A DNA stretch of 64,000 nucleotides from Metellina segmentata (Eukaryota; Arthropoda; Arachnida; Araneae; Tetragnathidae). Below the pieces are notes generated by a model. That model did no database searches. It worked only from the letters and a program-made list of their open reading frames with translations, and was not told where the DNA came from. The stretch spans positions 122,941,444 to 123,005,443 of the forward strand of contig OX375876.1 in assembly GCA_947359465.1 (NCBI GenBank), read 5' to 3'. This document shows, in pieces, positions 21,497-33,135 of the stretch. The translations under genes and the position numbers were made by a program. The stretch's first letter is position 1, and every line of letters starts with the position of its first letter.

Positions 21497-22293
21497 ACGT
21501 ACCGTTCCTCTATAATCTTTGTTGAGGATGGTGAATCTTTATACCGAAAATTAATCTTTATACCGAAAAATAAGATAAGAAGAATTTATTGAAATAGTCC
21601 TTTAAAAGTTCCTTCAATAAGGAAGACATTGAAATTACAAATAATCAATGGAATATATTCTCATATCGTAATAGGTTTCTTGCATTCTTCACGTTTCAGT
21701 TGAAAACAAAGATAATTAAGCGGTCACACTATGCTAAAAATCTCGAGTCCTCGATCCAGAAAAAGATGGTAGGGGTGTGGGAAGTCCCTACTCTCCCAGG
21801 TGCAGAATTACATTCAGTGTTCTGCAACGCAACTCCCAGCAATTGCAATTGTTCTGCAGGTATTTTGTCCGATTTTTGAAAACTACAGTCAAATCATAAA
21901 CAGACGTAAAACACAATTATCTGCAAAATATGTAAAACATATTTATAATAAAACATCAGAATTATTTCTTACTTTATTTAAAAACCAAGGCATACTTTCA
22001 AAATTTACAATTCTGTCGATAACTTTTGAAGTTAAATATTTTGTCATTGACATAGAAATGTTATTTATAAAGTGTTTGTGGTCATTTGGGCGGCGTAGGG
22101 AGGTTGTTCCGTAGCTAGAGAAGAATAAAAAGATGTGGCAAGGAGCGGCCCTTTGCACTGCAGAAAATCGTAACTTATGATTGAAAAAAAAAAAATCGGC
22201 AAAAATTTTGATGAAATTAAGGAAACATTCTTCTGCAAATACATTGTTTATTCAGCGAAGTACGTAGCAATTTTAAGCACTTTCTGCTCCCGG
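21497..22293 (+). repeat. Repeat R, full-length copy
   Basis: From ACGTACCGTTCCTCTATAAT to AGCACTTTCTGCTCCCGG. It aligns over its length with 9151-9930, including the duplicated TCTTTATACCGA motif and the CACACTATGCTA segment. Confidence 0.8.
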
Positions 22294-22478
22294 GAATACA
22301 ATATTGATAAATAAGACTGTAGATACCTTAAGATGGCACCATTTTCCAGGAATAATGATCCGAGACAGTCCTTAACTGGTTCAATATCCCAAAAAGGCAG
22401 ATAGAGAATAAAAAAATTAATTTTACAATCAGGAAAATTAGCTAGTTGTTTGGTTGGTGAAGTTGCGTCAAATATTAG

Positions 22479-22984
22479 ACAACGACGAGTCTAACATGTC
22501 GTGGAAGGGGGGGGGGAGAGGAATTGGGGGACAGAGTTGTGTAATGAAAGCAGAAAAAGGTCTCCTAGATCTGGATAATTGGAGCACGAATACGTAGAAT
22601 ATTAGTGCAATCGTGAATTATAAACTGCTTGATGACTATAACAGGCCAATAAGGTTCGAAACACATATAAATCACGAGTCAAAAATCACCACAGCACTTT
22701 TTGACCGCCATTCATATAAGAAATTGACCCTCCCTTCCATGCAGCAGTTGACTGCAACCTCTGTGTGGGCATCCTTTGAGATTTTTTTGAATTAATTCGA
22801 TCCTCTTTTGAATTTATTCCAACGTATTTACTAACCGATCGTTCGAGTCAGACTATAACTCTTGAATCCTAAAGAAGGGGACCATGAACTCTTCTTACAT
22901 TATAACACAGAATTTTTAATATTTTCAAAGTCTTCGTTCGAATATTTCTTTCATTAATATTTCTTCACTATCAGCAGAGTTCCA
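22479..22984. other. No feature recognised
   Basis: Includes a poly-G stretch at about 22508; no repeat match. Confidence 0.4.
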
Positions 22985-23290
22985 TTTAAAATTTAATTTG
23001 TTTTAACTTGCATCCAGTTTCAAAATGAATCCTTTGTTGGTTATTGCGTGTGTTGAAAAATAATTACATTTTATTAAAAAATATATATTTATTAAATTTA
23101 CAACCACAGAAAATAGGAATGAAATAAAACTTTAAGTCCGCGTAAAGACAAAATTGTTCTAAAGTTAATAATTCACGATTCTTTTTTTTACCTCTGATCT
23201 CTCTTAGTTTCCGCAACTTTCTATTAAAAATTGGACAAAATATGAAATTAATTCAGAGCAAAAAAAGCAGAATCTATCACTTCACATGGG
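22985..23290 (-). mobile_element. Helitron A/B family internal fragment
   Basis: TATTGCGTGTGTTGAAAAAT, AAATTGTTCTAAAGTTAATA and ATGAAATTAATTCAGAGCAA match the interior of the Helitrons at 2.48-2.74 kb. No termini present. Confidence 0.6.
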
Positions 23291-23899
23291 GCCTCGTTAG
23301 TAAACAACTCACTGAAAAAAGTGCATAACAGAAATAATCCATCACGTGACCCCCGTTTCACCAGTTCTGAAGCTGCATTTACAAAAGGTTAGTTTTTTTT
23401 TGTCTCATAGCAACGTCGCTTCGATGTGCAATTAATATGGAAGACTAACAAAAATTGTTGTGTGTGATGACGAATCTGAAGTTGGGGGGAGGGGAAGAAA
23501 GCTTTCTGTAACCTGCCCACAGAAACAAGAAAAAACGCATTTGTATTAAAAATTATTGTGATTTCCTCGATTCTTTGTACTGGGAAAGACTTCAAAAGTC
23601 ATTTCGATAAACTCTTTCATGTTCTGAGAGCCTTAAAGAAACAATTAATTTATGGGAACGGAAGGCCTTCAATAAATGCGGAGAAAAGCAACTTATTTCT
23701 TTATTTATTTCGTATGTACAATTGAAGTTTATGCTATAGTAGTGGGGCTGTCTTTTTTTTCTATTGTTCCAGAATTTACAATGACAGATTACACAGTGAT
23801 AAAGTGTAACGGGAATGCAAAAATGACGCACTATAAGCAGCAACATCTAATAAATTCTTAAAAAATCTTTCAAAAATTTACACGAAAATATTACAAATA
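23291..23899. other. No feature recognised
   Basis: AT-rich, without repeat match; open frames of up to 84 codons look random. Confidence 0.4.
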
Positions 23900-24850
23900 T
23901 TTAGCAAAAATAAACAATGAATTACACTGTAAAAAATAAAAACGTTGACATAAGAAAAAATTAGAATCTGTCTGAAAGCAATAAAATTTTTCCAAAAGCT
24001 CTAACTTGCGTTTTTCCACAGAAAGATAAGTTCACAAGTTCTGAAAACTGAATTCGATTAATGTAATTGATACCTATTATGGCTATACAACTGTTCTCTT
24101 AAAGTGGAATACATTTTACAGTGCATGAAGAAATGTTGTCTTGTGTCCTACAAGTAGGACAAAGAGTATAGATTCAACAAGAGCTAATTTATTTAATTAT
24201 AGTCTGGTGATTGAATTAGAATCTTGAGCATTTTCTTTTGCAGCCTATTTGTCAACACGTCCAATTTTTATTAGGGGACCAAGTTAAATTGATATTATTG
24301 AGATGATTAAACACGGAGAAGTATTTGCAGTTAGTCCATGTACTATTTTTGGTTGAGGATGAGAGCTTGATAAAGTCTCTAGGTTGAGACCCACATTCAT
24401 AACGTTGAGTATTGTAGCCAGTTTATCACAGCCATCTCAATCTCTTAAATACCATATGATTTGGAGTCCAAATATGTATCTCTTGCCGTTAGACTTGCTT
24501 TCAGAATATTTTTATGTATGTGCTTCAGCAGATTTAATGGCGATATCTGCAACAGCTCTAAGCATATATTTACTGTCTACAATAAAGATGTAGGAATTGT
24601 GTTGTAACAAAATCCTTTATGGCTTTATGAAGGGCACACACTTCTGCTCCGAAAATACTGTTTACATTAGAAGTATTTTATGAAGGACTTTCAGTTCTTG
24701 AAATTAGTACCAGCTTTTATGTACATATATTATTCTTTGCGGCGCGTCTGTGGCTACAATGGTGCATTCTTGTCTTTAACTATTAATGAATACTTGATAT
24801 AAAGCCTGAATATCTGGTTGTAATGTTACTTTTTGAAAAGGAACATATGA
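23900..24850 (-). pseudogene. Non-LTR retrotransposon RNase H region, decayed
   Basis: Minus-strand frames through 24650-24510 read FGAEVCALHKAIKDFVTTQF and then FIVDSKYMLRAVADIAIKSA. These resemble the catalytic Glu (xxAExxAL) and Asp (xDSxxxxxAV) motifs of RNase H domains in jockey-type LINEs. Further left, HFFMHCKMYSTLREQL resembles the C-terminal zinc-knuckle segment (C..C...H....C). Many stops and shifts; no 5' reverse transcriptase was seen. Confidence 0.5.
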
Positions 24851-26491
24851 GATGTGAAGTTGAATATTTTTCGGATCGGTAAATTGAGGGTGCGCGTCCA
24901 ACAATACTTTAACACCTCGTCTTCCATGTTTCTGATTGTTTTCTTTAGAGGATGGAATATCTTTAGTATTATATCTATCTCATATTATTCTATCGACGGT
25001 TTAGGTTCACTTTTTGACTACAACACTTTAATTGTCTCTATAAACTCGTAGCAAACTTTCATTAGAGCAGCATTCCTGCATGTGCATTTCTTAACTCAAA
25101 ATTTCTGCTTTCCAATCACACAAGATTATTTTTTTCCTTTTCTCATTGGTCACCTTCACGTTATGCGAAATTTTGTTTACCGTAAACCCAATCGTAGGGT
25201 CGGTACCCCATGACGGAGTTATTCTATCGAAACGAGGAGATAAAATTCCGTAAAAATAACTACTTTTTCAACAGTTAAACAATCCAAATAATCGTCTATT
25301 TATCTAGACAAGTGACCAAAAACACTTTCAGATGAAAGATGCACGTTGAACCTCACGAAATATTTTTAATGTTAAAAGCAATAAAAAGAAACACTGATGC
25401 TAATTCAATCATTATACCATCCAGGTTTCTCTAATTCACACAGCTGAAAAGGACGTAGATATGTTTGGTTTGAATTGGTCTAGTTGCATTGATTTTTATG
25501 GTACCCGGGCCGTGTTTGACCAAGTCGTAGATATTTCTGAAAACAGTAAAAAAATTCAATGGACGTTATGTTTAGTATTACGGCCTTTTAACTGGAACAA
25601 GGAAACCGGAAGATAGGATTATTCCCTTCCGAAATTCTTGTGTCAGTGATGTGTCGTTGTTAAATGTTAACTGACAAAAGAAGCAACTAACATTTTCGGT
25701 TTCTAAACTTTTTCACCGAAGATACAGTCATTGCGTCACCATAACCTTTTCCTACTCCCGTTTACAGTTGTTTACAGCCGTGAACTTGACCGAGAGCACG
25801 TCCAGTAAATACTTCACACTTAACAGCGAAGAACACATTTCCCCTTCTGTGCGTTGGCTGTCTTGCATCTTTAAAAATGACCCTTTTTTTTATATTCCTA
25901 ATGTACCGTTAGCACTCAGCTTTGAACTCTGCCCGAAAAGGCGACAATTTCTTCCTCCCAACGCACTTTAAGGTAAAAGTGGTTGGTATGAAGAGTTTTT
26001 CACGCCTGGCGGCTGCATATTCACCTCGAACGGAAGGTAACAAACCGTTTCTTGAATGTTAAATGCAATTTGCAACCCTTTTTTTTTATTTTTTGCAACT
26101 GGCGAGCGTGGGGTGCTTGCTTGCTGACTGAGGTAAAATCTTTCCGCCATCTTGTCCTCGGGGCGCATTTTGCTGAGGTCACGACGCGGATGGATGTGCC
26201 TTTTGCTTCCCCCCTCCTCTTTCACTCGCGATGTGTTCATTCCACTTTTTATATCAAAGTTGCTCTCTTATACTTTTTTAAACGGAATTCCGAGAACATG
26301 GTGGAAGTGTTTTCTGTTTCGGTACTCTACCAGTGAGTCGGTTCGATGAGTGGGTTTTTTTTTTGTGCTGTTCCAAACTGATCACGGGGTGATGGATTGC
26401 ATCCTTTGGGAACTAGAGATTGTAGTCCTGTTTTCTGGCGATTAGCAGTGGTTTTCGAAAACAAGTACATCAGCGGAACTATTAAATTAAC
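24851..26491. other. No feature recognised
   Basis: 1.6 kb without any matched repeat. It includes several CACGTG-like E-box sequences and open frames of up to 94 codons at 26.05-26.34 kb, all without family resemblance. It is one of the longer repeat-poor stretches and therefore a place to look for host exons or regulatory DNA. Confidence 0.4.
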
Positions 26492-26494
26492 TAA

Positions 26495-26919
26495 GGCCAG
26501 GTGCACACATCCAATTTTTCAACGTGCCGCGCCGCTAAGGCACCTTAGCCCAACTATGCGCACATAACCGTTAAATGGCGCAAGTACTCATTTCGCGCCA
26601 TTTGCGATAAACGTTCTATCGAAGAAAACGTGTTGATTTCGCTTGGTGTAAAAAAAGTATATTTTGAAACAAAATAGACGTTACTGGATACAACCATTTA
26701 TTAATTTTTATTTATGTTCCATTTATTTATGAAAACAAGGTACTTCAGACCGGATAAGCTGTGGGGAACTGCGGTACAAATAGCACGCAAGTTGGACGTG
26801 CGTCATCGCAGCGCCACCGGAGGCATGTGTACACTATTTCATTGGATCTAATGTATCTCAGACCGCCCTTGCGTTGCGGCAGCGCCGCACGTTGAAAAAC
26901 CGGATACGTGCACCGGGCC
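26495..26919. mobile_element. Complete Harbinger-type MITE with TAA duplication
   Basis: 425 bp. Left end GGCCAGGTGCACACATCC, right end (minus) GGCCCGGTGCACGTATCCGG. Inverted ends continue about 45 bp through TTTTTCAACGTGC-GGCGC. TAA flanks both sides (26492-26494, 26920-26922). A 3-bp TWA target with GGCC-type ends fits the PIF/Harbinger superfamily. No coding sequence. Truncated relatives lie at 5.6 and 13.6 kb. Confidence 0.85.
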
Positions 26920-26922
26920 TAA

Positions 26923-27821
26923 TTCTGAACTTTTATGGGAAAATCCATCATATTTTAAAAGAATCTGTCCATTTTGTGCAAACCAAAGCAGCCAAATGAT
27001 TCTTGGTGTCATCAAACTCTCCATGTTTTAATGCTTGAATTTTCTATCTTATTTTCCTTTATTAACAACTTTATAAGCACGTATTGCATTCCTGAATGAC
27101 TTCGAAATTGTCAACACAATCATGAAACGTTTTTTTGTAAGCATTAGAAATTTCAAAAATGTGTCAAGCAATAAATTTAAACATTAGAATAGTATTTAAA
27201 AATGAAGATATTAAAGAGTTATGTGCTTTTTTTGGGAAAGTGCACATGGTATAATATTTTGAGCGTACATGTCTATTTTATTTTTGAATCATACGAATAA
27301 AAATGGCGGAATAGTATCTGGTGGATGTTATCATCTTAATTCGTTATTTTTATATTATACTCGAAGTTTTCCATCAGGTTTTCTTAGTAAACGATTTTGT
27401 TAACATGTATGGCGTTATTAAATAAATGACTCTCAAACTAGGCACATAGATAAATCTGAATTTTTTTGGTACTGGATGATTTCTTATTTTAGAGGACATT
27501 TTAAATACCAAAAAAAGTCGAGTAGTAGACAATATTATAATATTATACTTTGTAAAAATCAAATACCTACGGTACTCCGCAAGCAAATCTACTTTTGCCA
27601 ACAATACTAAACATGATTAAAAGCGCGTTGCTTTCCTATACACTAATTAATTTTTTTTTTACTCAAGCACTAGGAAGGTTACGTGCTTGTGTTTCATAAT
27701 ATTAAGTTTTCAGAGTGAGTGACAATTTCATTTCCTTCAATAATTATTTTTGTAAAATGCAAGCTGAAGTATTAAATCAAAATTTAACGTAGGCAAAAAA
27801 AGAGTAAGCATATGTATTTAA
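26923..27821. other. No feature recognised
   Basis: AT-rich, unmatched. Confidence 0.4.
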
Positions 27822-28112
27822 AGTTTGGGGAGTAGGGTGCCAGATCAGGTGTTGACCTCGTCATCTGACCATGGTTCAAAATCAAGCTAGATTGTCCGTG
27901 GTAGTGGTAATTTTAGTTTAACGTCGTACTAGAGCAACACAACGGGCTATTGACGACGGTCCGGGATCAGTCCCTTTAGGGAAAGATCCGAGGACAACAC
28001 CTCGTAATTTTGAACCACGGAGGTTGTCCGTGGATCTTTCCCAACGGGGTCGATAGCGGACCGTCACCAATAACCCGTGTGTTCCACCAGTGCGACGAAA
28101 ATTTAACTACCG
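27822..28112 (+). mobile_element. SINE S1 (plus) split by another SINE
   Basis: Two plus-strand parts, 27822-27901 (GAGTAGGGTGCCAGATCAGG) and 28034-28112 (ATCTTTCCCAACGGGGTCG ... tail), belong to one diverged element. Confidence 0.75.
27902..28023 (-). mobile_element. 5'-truncated SINE S1 inserted in a SINE
   Basis: 122 bp, minus strand, tail at left, flanked by TTGTCCGTGG at 27892-27901 and 28024-28033. The duplication lies inside the older SINE's GTTGTCCTCGGATC region. Confidence 0.85.
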
Positions 28113-28189
28113 ACCAAAAATTTTTATAGCTCATAACCCACTATTATTACTTAGAATTCCTAAAGGAACCCTCGAGATCAGAAATTGCA

Positions 28190-28515
28190 ACCAGATAGAT
28201 AGCTAATTAGCGTCACACTGGATCAACACAACGGGCTATTGGTGACGGTCCGGGATCAATCCCCAAGAACAACGCTTCATAATTCTGAACCACTGTCAGA
28301 TTACGAAACACCTGAGCTGGCACACCACGCCAACCAGAGGCCAAGACAGATTTAATGTCCATCAGCCACCGTGGGGTATAGGGGGTTTAGGGTTTGGGTA
28401 AAGTTCTCGTATACACGACGGTCTTTGGCTGGACCTAGTCTTGTACTCGCAACCCTTCGGTTACAATTCCGTTACTCTTCCAACCTGGGACGTTGCTACC
28501 AGAGAGACGCTGTTA
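28190..28515 (-). mobile_element. SINE with S1 tail/body and S2-type head
   Basis: The left part matches S1 (GGGCTATTGGTGACGGTCCG). The right part (GTATACACGACGGTCTTTGG ... CAACCTGGGACGTTGCTACC) matches the S2 head at 11.7-12.2 kb. This confirms S2 as a head variant rather than a local accident. Confidence 0.7.
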
Positions 28516-29530
28516 ATCTTCAAGTACCCAAATTATACAATTTGCGTATGTAGTAGTCCAGCGACTATACGGTTATTTAAACTGTTTACTTGAACTTACA
28601 AGTCAAGTTTAAGCATCACGCGATTCCGGGGTTAAAATATTCATGATATGCACTGAAAATTATTCTCGACTTGAGGTGATAATAGGGGGTACTGTCTCCC
28701 TCTCTCAGTTATTGATGCTTGAATGGCGATTATTTTTTCAATGCAGCTCGCCCCAAGCGATGGATGCAGAAATTGGACAGAGCTTTTATTAGCCATTTTG
28801 CTATCAGGATATTAAAACTTGCGCCAACTTTCTCTCTCCAAAGTGGAATATTTGTTTGCTGTTGCGTGCAAATTATTTTTTATCATGATAGATGGGCGTT
28901 GATAACAAACGAAGCAATGCGGGAAAAAAATGAGCTACCTATAAATGATAAGATCGATTATCTTGTTGTTGCTTCTTTAAGTTCCACCATTTTTTTTACT
29001 TCCTTTTTGCTCGTATAATTGCGCATGACCGGAAGGGTTTCGGGAGATTAATTGACTCAGGGTGCTTTCTGGCCGTGACCTTTTAATCGCCAGAAATAAG
29101 CTTTCGATTTCATTGTCTGTTTCCCTCTCTCCACCCTCCACTGGCTATCTGAAGGGGGGATTGGAATGAAAAATAACTTCTGTTCTTGTTCTGTGAGCGC
29201 GTGAGTGTTGAACCCATGTCTGTCTCTCTTTGCACTATCTCCTACGTGAATGAATGGTGTGCCGGAAAATCCGCAGAACACCCGATTTCTGCGCTTTATA
29301 ATTTTCCACTATTTTTATGATCTAAGTCATCAGATCTCACAGTCATGGCTATGTGCAGAGTGACCGTTTATGCTAATTTGGTCAATTTTTTCCTCCTTTA
29401 CCTAAACGTGATACCTTTGTGGTTCCTTTGCAATAAAAACATTGTAAAATAGGCAAAACTGATAAAATGACGAAAATAATCAAAATAATTACATTTTATT
29501 TTTTGTGGTAGGTAGTTTTATTTAACCCTC
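28516..29530. other. No feature recognised
   Basis: Unmatched sequence. A 99-codon frame at 28719-29018 has no family resemblance. Confidence 0.4.
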
Positions 29531-29745
29531 TAAATGATTTCGACGAGATATCTCGTCCATCAAAGTCTAGCCAGTTTTGCTAATGATGTTGCTTTGTTAT
29601 CTAGATACTGCCGATTTTTTGACAGTGACCAGATCATGATGTGGTCAGTTTTCTTCTATTGACGAGAGACGATGAGATCTTTATGGACGAGATATCTCGT
29701 CTATGAAAGTTCTGGTCAGTTTTCGTTAAGACGAAAAACCTAGTG
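29531..29745. mobile_element. Palindromic MITE-like repeat (PAL family)
   Basis: Two exact copies of GACGAGATATCTCGTC (29542-29557 and 29686-29701), with CAAAGTCTAGCCAGTTTTGC and GACCAGATCATGATGTGG between. The outer sides read TTTCGACGAGATATC in inverted orientation. Confidence 0.75.
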
Positions 29746-29749
29746 GAGA

Positions 29750-29900
29750 TAACCACCAACCCAACGTGAGGAGGAGATGGTCCGGGTTCAATCCCGAAAG
29801 TAAATATCCATGAACAATACCTCGTAATATTTTACCACGGCCAGATGACGACTCCTGAATTGTCATCCCACTCTCTAATCCACTCCGCGCCAATTGGTTT
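29750..29900 (-). mobile_element. SINE S1, scrambled fragment
   Basis: Pieces in altered order: CCAACCCAACGTGAGGA (normally near the head side) precedes GATGGTCCGGGTTCAATCCC and CCTCGTAATATTTTACCACG. Confidence 0.55.
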
Positions 29901-30193
29901 ACATGAATTCTTCATGGATGAAACAGAATTTTTCACCTGATTTCGTAATCTCCTACGCTGTGGGAGAAATTAATTGAACATGTGTTGCAAACATGAAAAC
30001 AGACTACAATGCATTTTATGAGAGGGATTTTCAATGTAAACAAGGATTCTACTTCTCCGCTGTTCAAATGTTCTGGAATGATACATATCTGGTCCCAGGT
30101 GCAGAATTATATTCAGTGTTCTGCAACACAGCTCCAAGCAATTGCAATTATTCTGCAGGCCTTTCGTCCGAATTTTGAAAACTGCAGTAAAAT

Positions 30194-30478
30194 TTAAAAC
30201 CCCTCTTGTACATGACTCGTACTCCAGAAAATGCCCTGGTGGTGCCCTCTTGTTTGAGGGCCATAGAGGTCAGCGAACATGCATTTCACATTTTGCCAGT
30301 GGACACCAAGTGCAGAACAGTCCAAGCATCGCCTGATCATATTCTAAACTGTCTTGATTTTAACCTGTGGACGAGGTTTACTCCAAACCTTTTCTCTTGG
30401 ATTTTTGTAGGATTATGGAATCATGAATTTGGTCTAGCATAGCAAGACCATATCTGGCATTAGAAAGAACGCAACAAC
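30194..30478 (+). pseudogene. LINE 3' end inserted in repeat R
   Basis: A plus-strand frame reads CRTVQASPDHILNCLDFNLW, like the C-x2-C...H....C tail of jockey-type RNase H proteins (compare 33.47-33.82 kb). It is followed by GGTCTAGCATAGCAAGACC, a small inverted repeat, and a CAACAAC tail. The R sequence is broken here, so this is an insertion; target duplication unclear. Confidence 0.55.
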
Positions 30479-30765
30479 ACAGACGTAAAACACAATTATC
30501 GGCTAAATATATGTATTACATATTTATAATAAAACATCAAAATTAACTAACTTACTTTATTTAAAACCGAGGCATACTTCAGAATTTGCAATTCCGTCGA
30601 TGACTTTTGAAGTTAAATGTTTTGTCATTGACATAGAAGATGTGTTATTTATAAAGTGTTTCTTGTAATTTGTGGTGGTGTAGAGGAAAGGAGCGCGCTT
30701 TGCACTGCAGAACATCGTAACTTAAGATTGAAAAAAAAAACGGCCAAAATTTTGATAAAATTAAG

Positions 30766-31100
30766 GGTAATGGTAATTGTAATTTTAGTTAACGTCGTAC
30801 TAGAGCAACACAACGGGCTATTGACGACGGTCCGGAATCAGTCCCTTAAGGGAAAGATTCGAGGACAACACCTCGTAATTTTGAACCACGGTCAGATGAC
30901 GAAGCATCACCTGAGCTGGCACCCCACTCTCCAAACTTCCACGCCAACCCAACGTGAGGACTTTCGGCCACGACAGATTTAAGGTGCACCAGCCGCCTCT
31001 ACACCATACGTTTACAAACATCCATGCCCGGACCCGGATTCGAACCAGGAACCTTCCGATCTAGAGGCTAACACCTTAACCACTATACCGGTTGGTCGGC
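30766..31100 (-). mobile_element. SINE S1, full length with 13-bp TSD
   Basis: 335 bp in minus orientation, flanked by TGATAAAATTAAG at 30753-30765 and 31101-31113. The duplicated target is present once in the R copies at 9.85 and 22.21 kb (as TGATAAAATTAAG and TGATGAAATTAAG), confirming the empty site. Confidence 0.97.
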
Positions 31101-31184
31101 TGATAAAATTAAGTGAAAATTGTTCTACAAAGACTTAGTTTGTTCTGCGACGCACGTCGCTGTTTTAAGCATTTTCTGCTTCCG

Positions 31185-32244
31185 TGTATCTGGGTTACCT
31201 TAAAATGTAGTTTATTATCTTTTGGTTGACGCCAGTTAGATTAAATGCCAAATCAACTACCGTGTATCACAATTCGGAATTCATTCTCTGGAAGTTTTAA
31301 TAAAGAACAATTGAAATCGTATTTTTTCTAAACACAAGCCAAATTACGTCGAGTTCGAAATACATACAGGAAACACGCATTCCTGCAGAAACACTACCGA
31401 CACTTACACTTAACAGAAAATTGTCTCATAAATCAATGGGTCTCATCAATCAAGTCCAGATTACTTTTCTGTATAAGTTCAAACTGCTTGTCTTCAAATA
31501 GGAGCACCCGCTTAATACAGGGACATATATATACATATCACTTACAATTTGTCTTTTTAACTTTGCAATTCGCCTGTATTGAAATTGATATGTACCGACC
31601 CACTATCACCTCTAGTCATTTGAAAGAGTTATTAAAAAGTTTTTTGGCAATGCATCCAGGGGAATGTCGCAATTCGTTTTGCCTCGAAACGTTTCTTCTG
31701 TGATTGGCAATATTGTTTCCTGGATATACGGGCAGTATATTGAAATCCGGGTAACTATGCAGTTGTAAATTTATTTCTACTCATCAAATTATACTTTGTA
31801 GAGTTAACTTTTATTTAAAAAAATATTTGGCAACTGTTTTGTTGCTAGGAAGCAATGCGAGAGAGTGTAGCGAACTAATGATGATATTGCTTAGCTAGCA
31901 GGGCTGGAACACCCTAGTTCCGGGCTGTACCTGAGTGGTGTGCTAGGTGCGCCCTTGCACGTAGTCATAAAATAGGGTCTCCTACTTAATGAAAATATAC
32001 AGTAATGAATTTTCCTGTGATTTAGTTTTCGTTTACATTTTTCGGTTCGTTTCTCATTTATGAATCAGATAGTTGTGAACTGATGAAAAATTTGCTCCAA
32101 ATTTGCATTCGAATATTCAAAAGGAACTCGTCGAGATATTGTTTTTGAAAATCAAAGAGGGCGAGTGATTGAAGTTTGCGCGTGAACTGATAATGTATCT
32201 GTAACGGCGTTGCCTTAGTTTTCTGTATTTCCTTTAAATGAAAT
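31185..32244. other. No feature recognised
   Basis: Unmatched sequence with a more GC-rich patch at 31.88-31.97 kb (GGCTGGAACACCCTAGTTCC). Confidence 0.4.
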
Positions 32245-32339
32245 ATCTAGAGTGGGGGGGGGGCAACCTGTGTCGCATTGGATGATTAAAGAGGCGCACT
32301 GCAACTTTAAACCTACTTATTCGTTTGAAGTAGGTGCCA

Positions 32340-33135
32340 TAACTGAATCCATCTTCATATTTTGAACAACAGAGTGTTCTCGGTTCAATTGTTCAGAATT
32401 CAGAAATTGTTAAGTCCTGTCTCCAACTATTTGCGCCGACCAACCGGTATAGTGGTTAAGGTGTTAGCCTCTAGATCGGAAGGTTCCTGGTTCGAATCCG
32501 GGTCCGGGCATGGATGTTTGTAAACGTATGGTGTAGAGGCGGCTGGTGCACCTTAAATCTGTCGTGGCCGAAAGTCCTCACGTTGGGTTGGTGCGGAAGT
32601 TTGGAGAGTGGGGTGCCAGCTCAGGTGTTGCTTCGTCATCTGACCGTGGTTCAAAATTACGAGATGTTGTCCTCGGATCTTTCCCTTAAGGGACTGATCC
32701 CGGACCGTCGTCAATAGCCCGTTGTGTTGCTCTAGTACGACGTTAACTAAAAAATTACCAATTACCAACTATTTGCACGCCATTTTGGTAATAAAGGTAT
32801 TGAAAGGAAAGCAGGCGAAATTGATGTATCAAGGCAGACGGTTTCCAGATGTATCGAGGAATTCTATCGGGATGTATCTCAGGAATTGGAAGTCCTTGTC
32901 TATTCTTGTACTTTCTTTTCTCTAGCTTTGGATGAATCAACGGACATGTAATGTAGCCGTTAAGAATTTTTTATTAGGTAAATTAATTATAATTTTAATG
33001 TTTTTTCCAGAAATTGCTAGTCTTGAGTCATTGCAGGGTAAATCAAGAGGATCAGACATATTTGAAAAGAGTTGTAAAAGAGCGTGCCTAGAAAATCTAA
33101 AATTAGATTATAGTAAACTCATCACATCCTAAGGC
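32340..33135 (+). pseudogene. hAT transposase fragment split by a SINE
   Basis: With the SINE and one target copy left out, one plus-strand frame runs uninterrupted through QNSEIVKSCLQLFARHFG, then SRQTVSRCIEEFYRDVSQEL, then FFSLALDESTDM. The last is the first catalytic Asp block of GTF2IRD2/ZBED-like transposases. A TAA follows at 32949. 32950-33132 continues the family in a shifted frame (FFPEIASLESLQGKSRGSDI, DYSKLITS). Only the N-terminal half of the catalytic core is present. Confidence 0.8.
32435..32764 (+). mobile_element. SINE S1, full length with 12-bp TSD
   Basis: 330 bp, flanked by CCAACTATTTGC at 32423-32434 and 32765-32776. It lies in frame-disrupting position inside the hAT transposase remnant. 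Confidence 0.97.

Larger units (their letters stand above)
20709..22478. repeat. 1.77-kb unit bounded by 76-bp inverted repeats
   Basis: Left CTAATATTTGACGCAACTTC ... TTTTATTCTCTCT (20709-20784) is mirrored at 22403-22478 with few mismatches. The interior holds the palindromic MITE copy (21110-21345) and an R repeat (21497-22293). There is no clear target duplication outside and no transposase, so it may be a DNA transposon shell or a duplicated-inverted segment. Confidence 0.6.
30091..31184 (+). repeat. Repeat R, partial copy with two insertions
   Basis: R sequence occurs at 30091-30193, 30479-30765 and 31114-31184. It is interrupted by a LINE tail and then by a full SINE. Confidence 0.75.

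Noticed and set aside
29542..29557. GACGAGATATCTCGTC as a bacterial-type operator
   Set aside because: It occurs only within a dispersed repeat family in an animal-like genome; no adjacent gene to regulate.
30818..31021. Recurrent ~67-codon protein frames (also 12882, 32514, 54504)
   Set aside because: They are the same translation of the S1 SINE body, with no initiation or conservation evidence.
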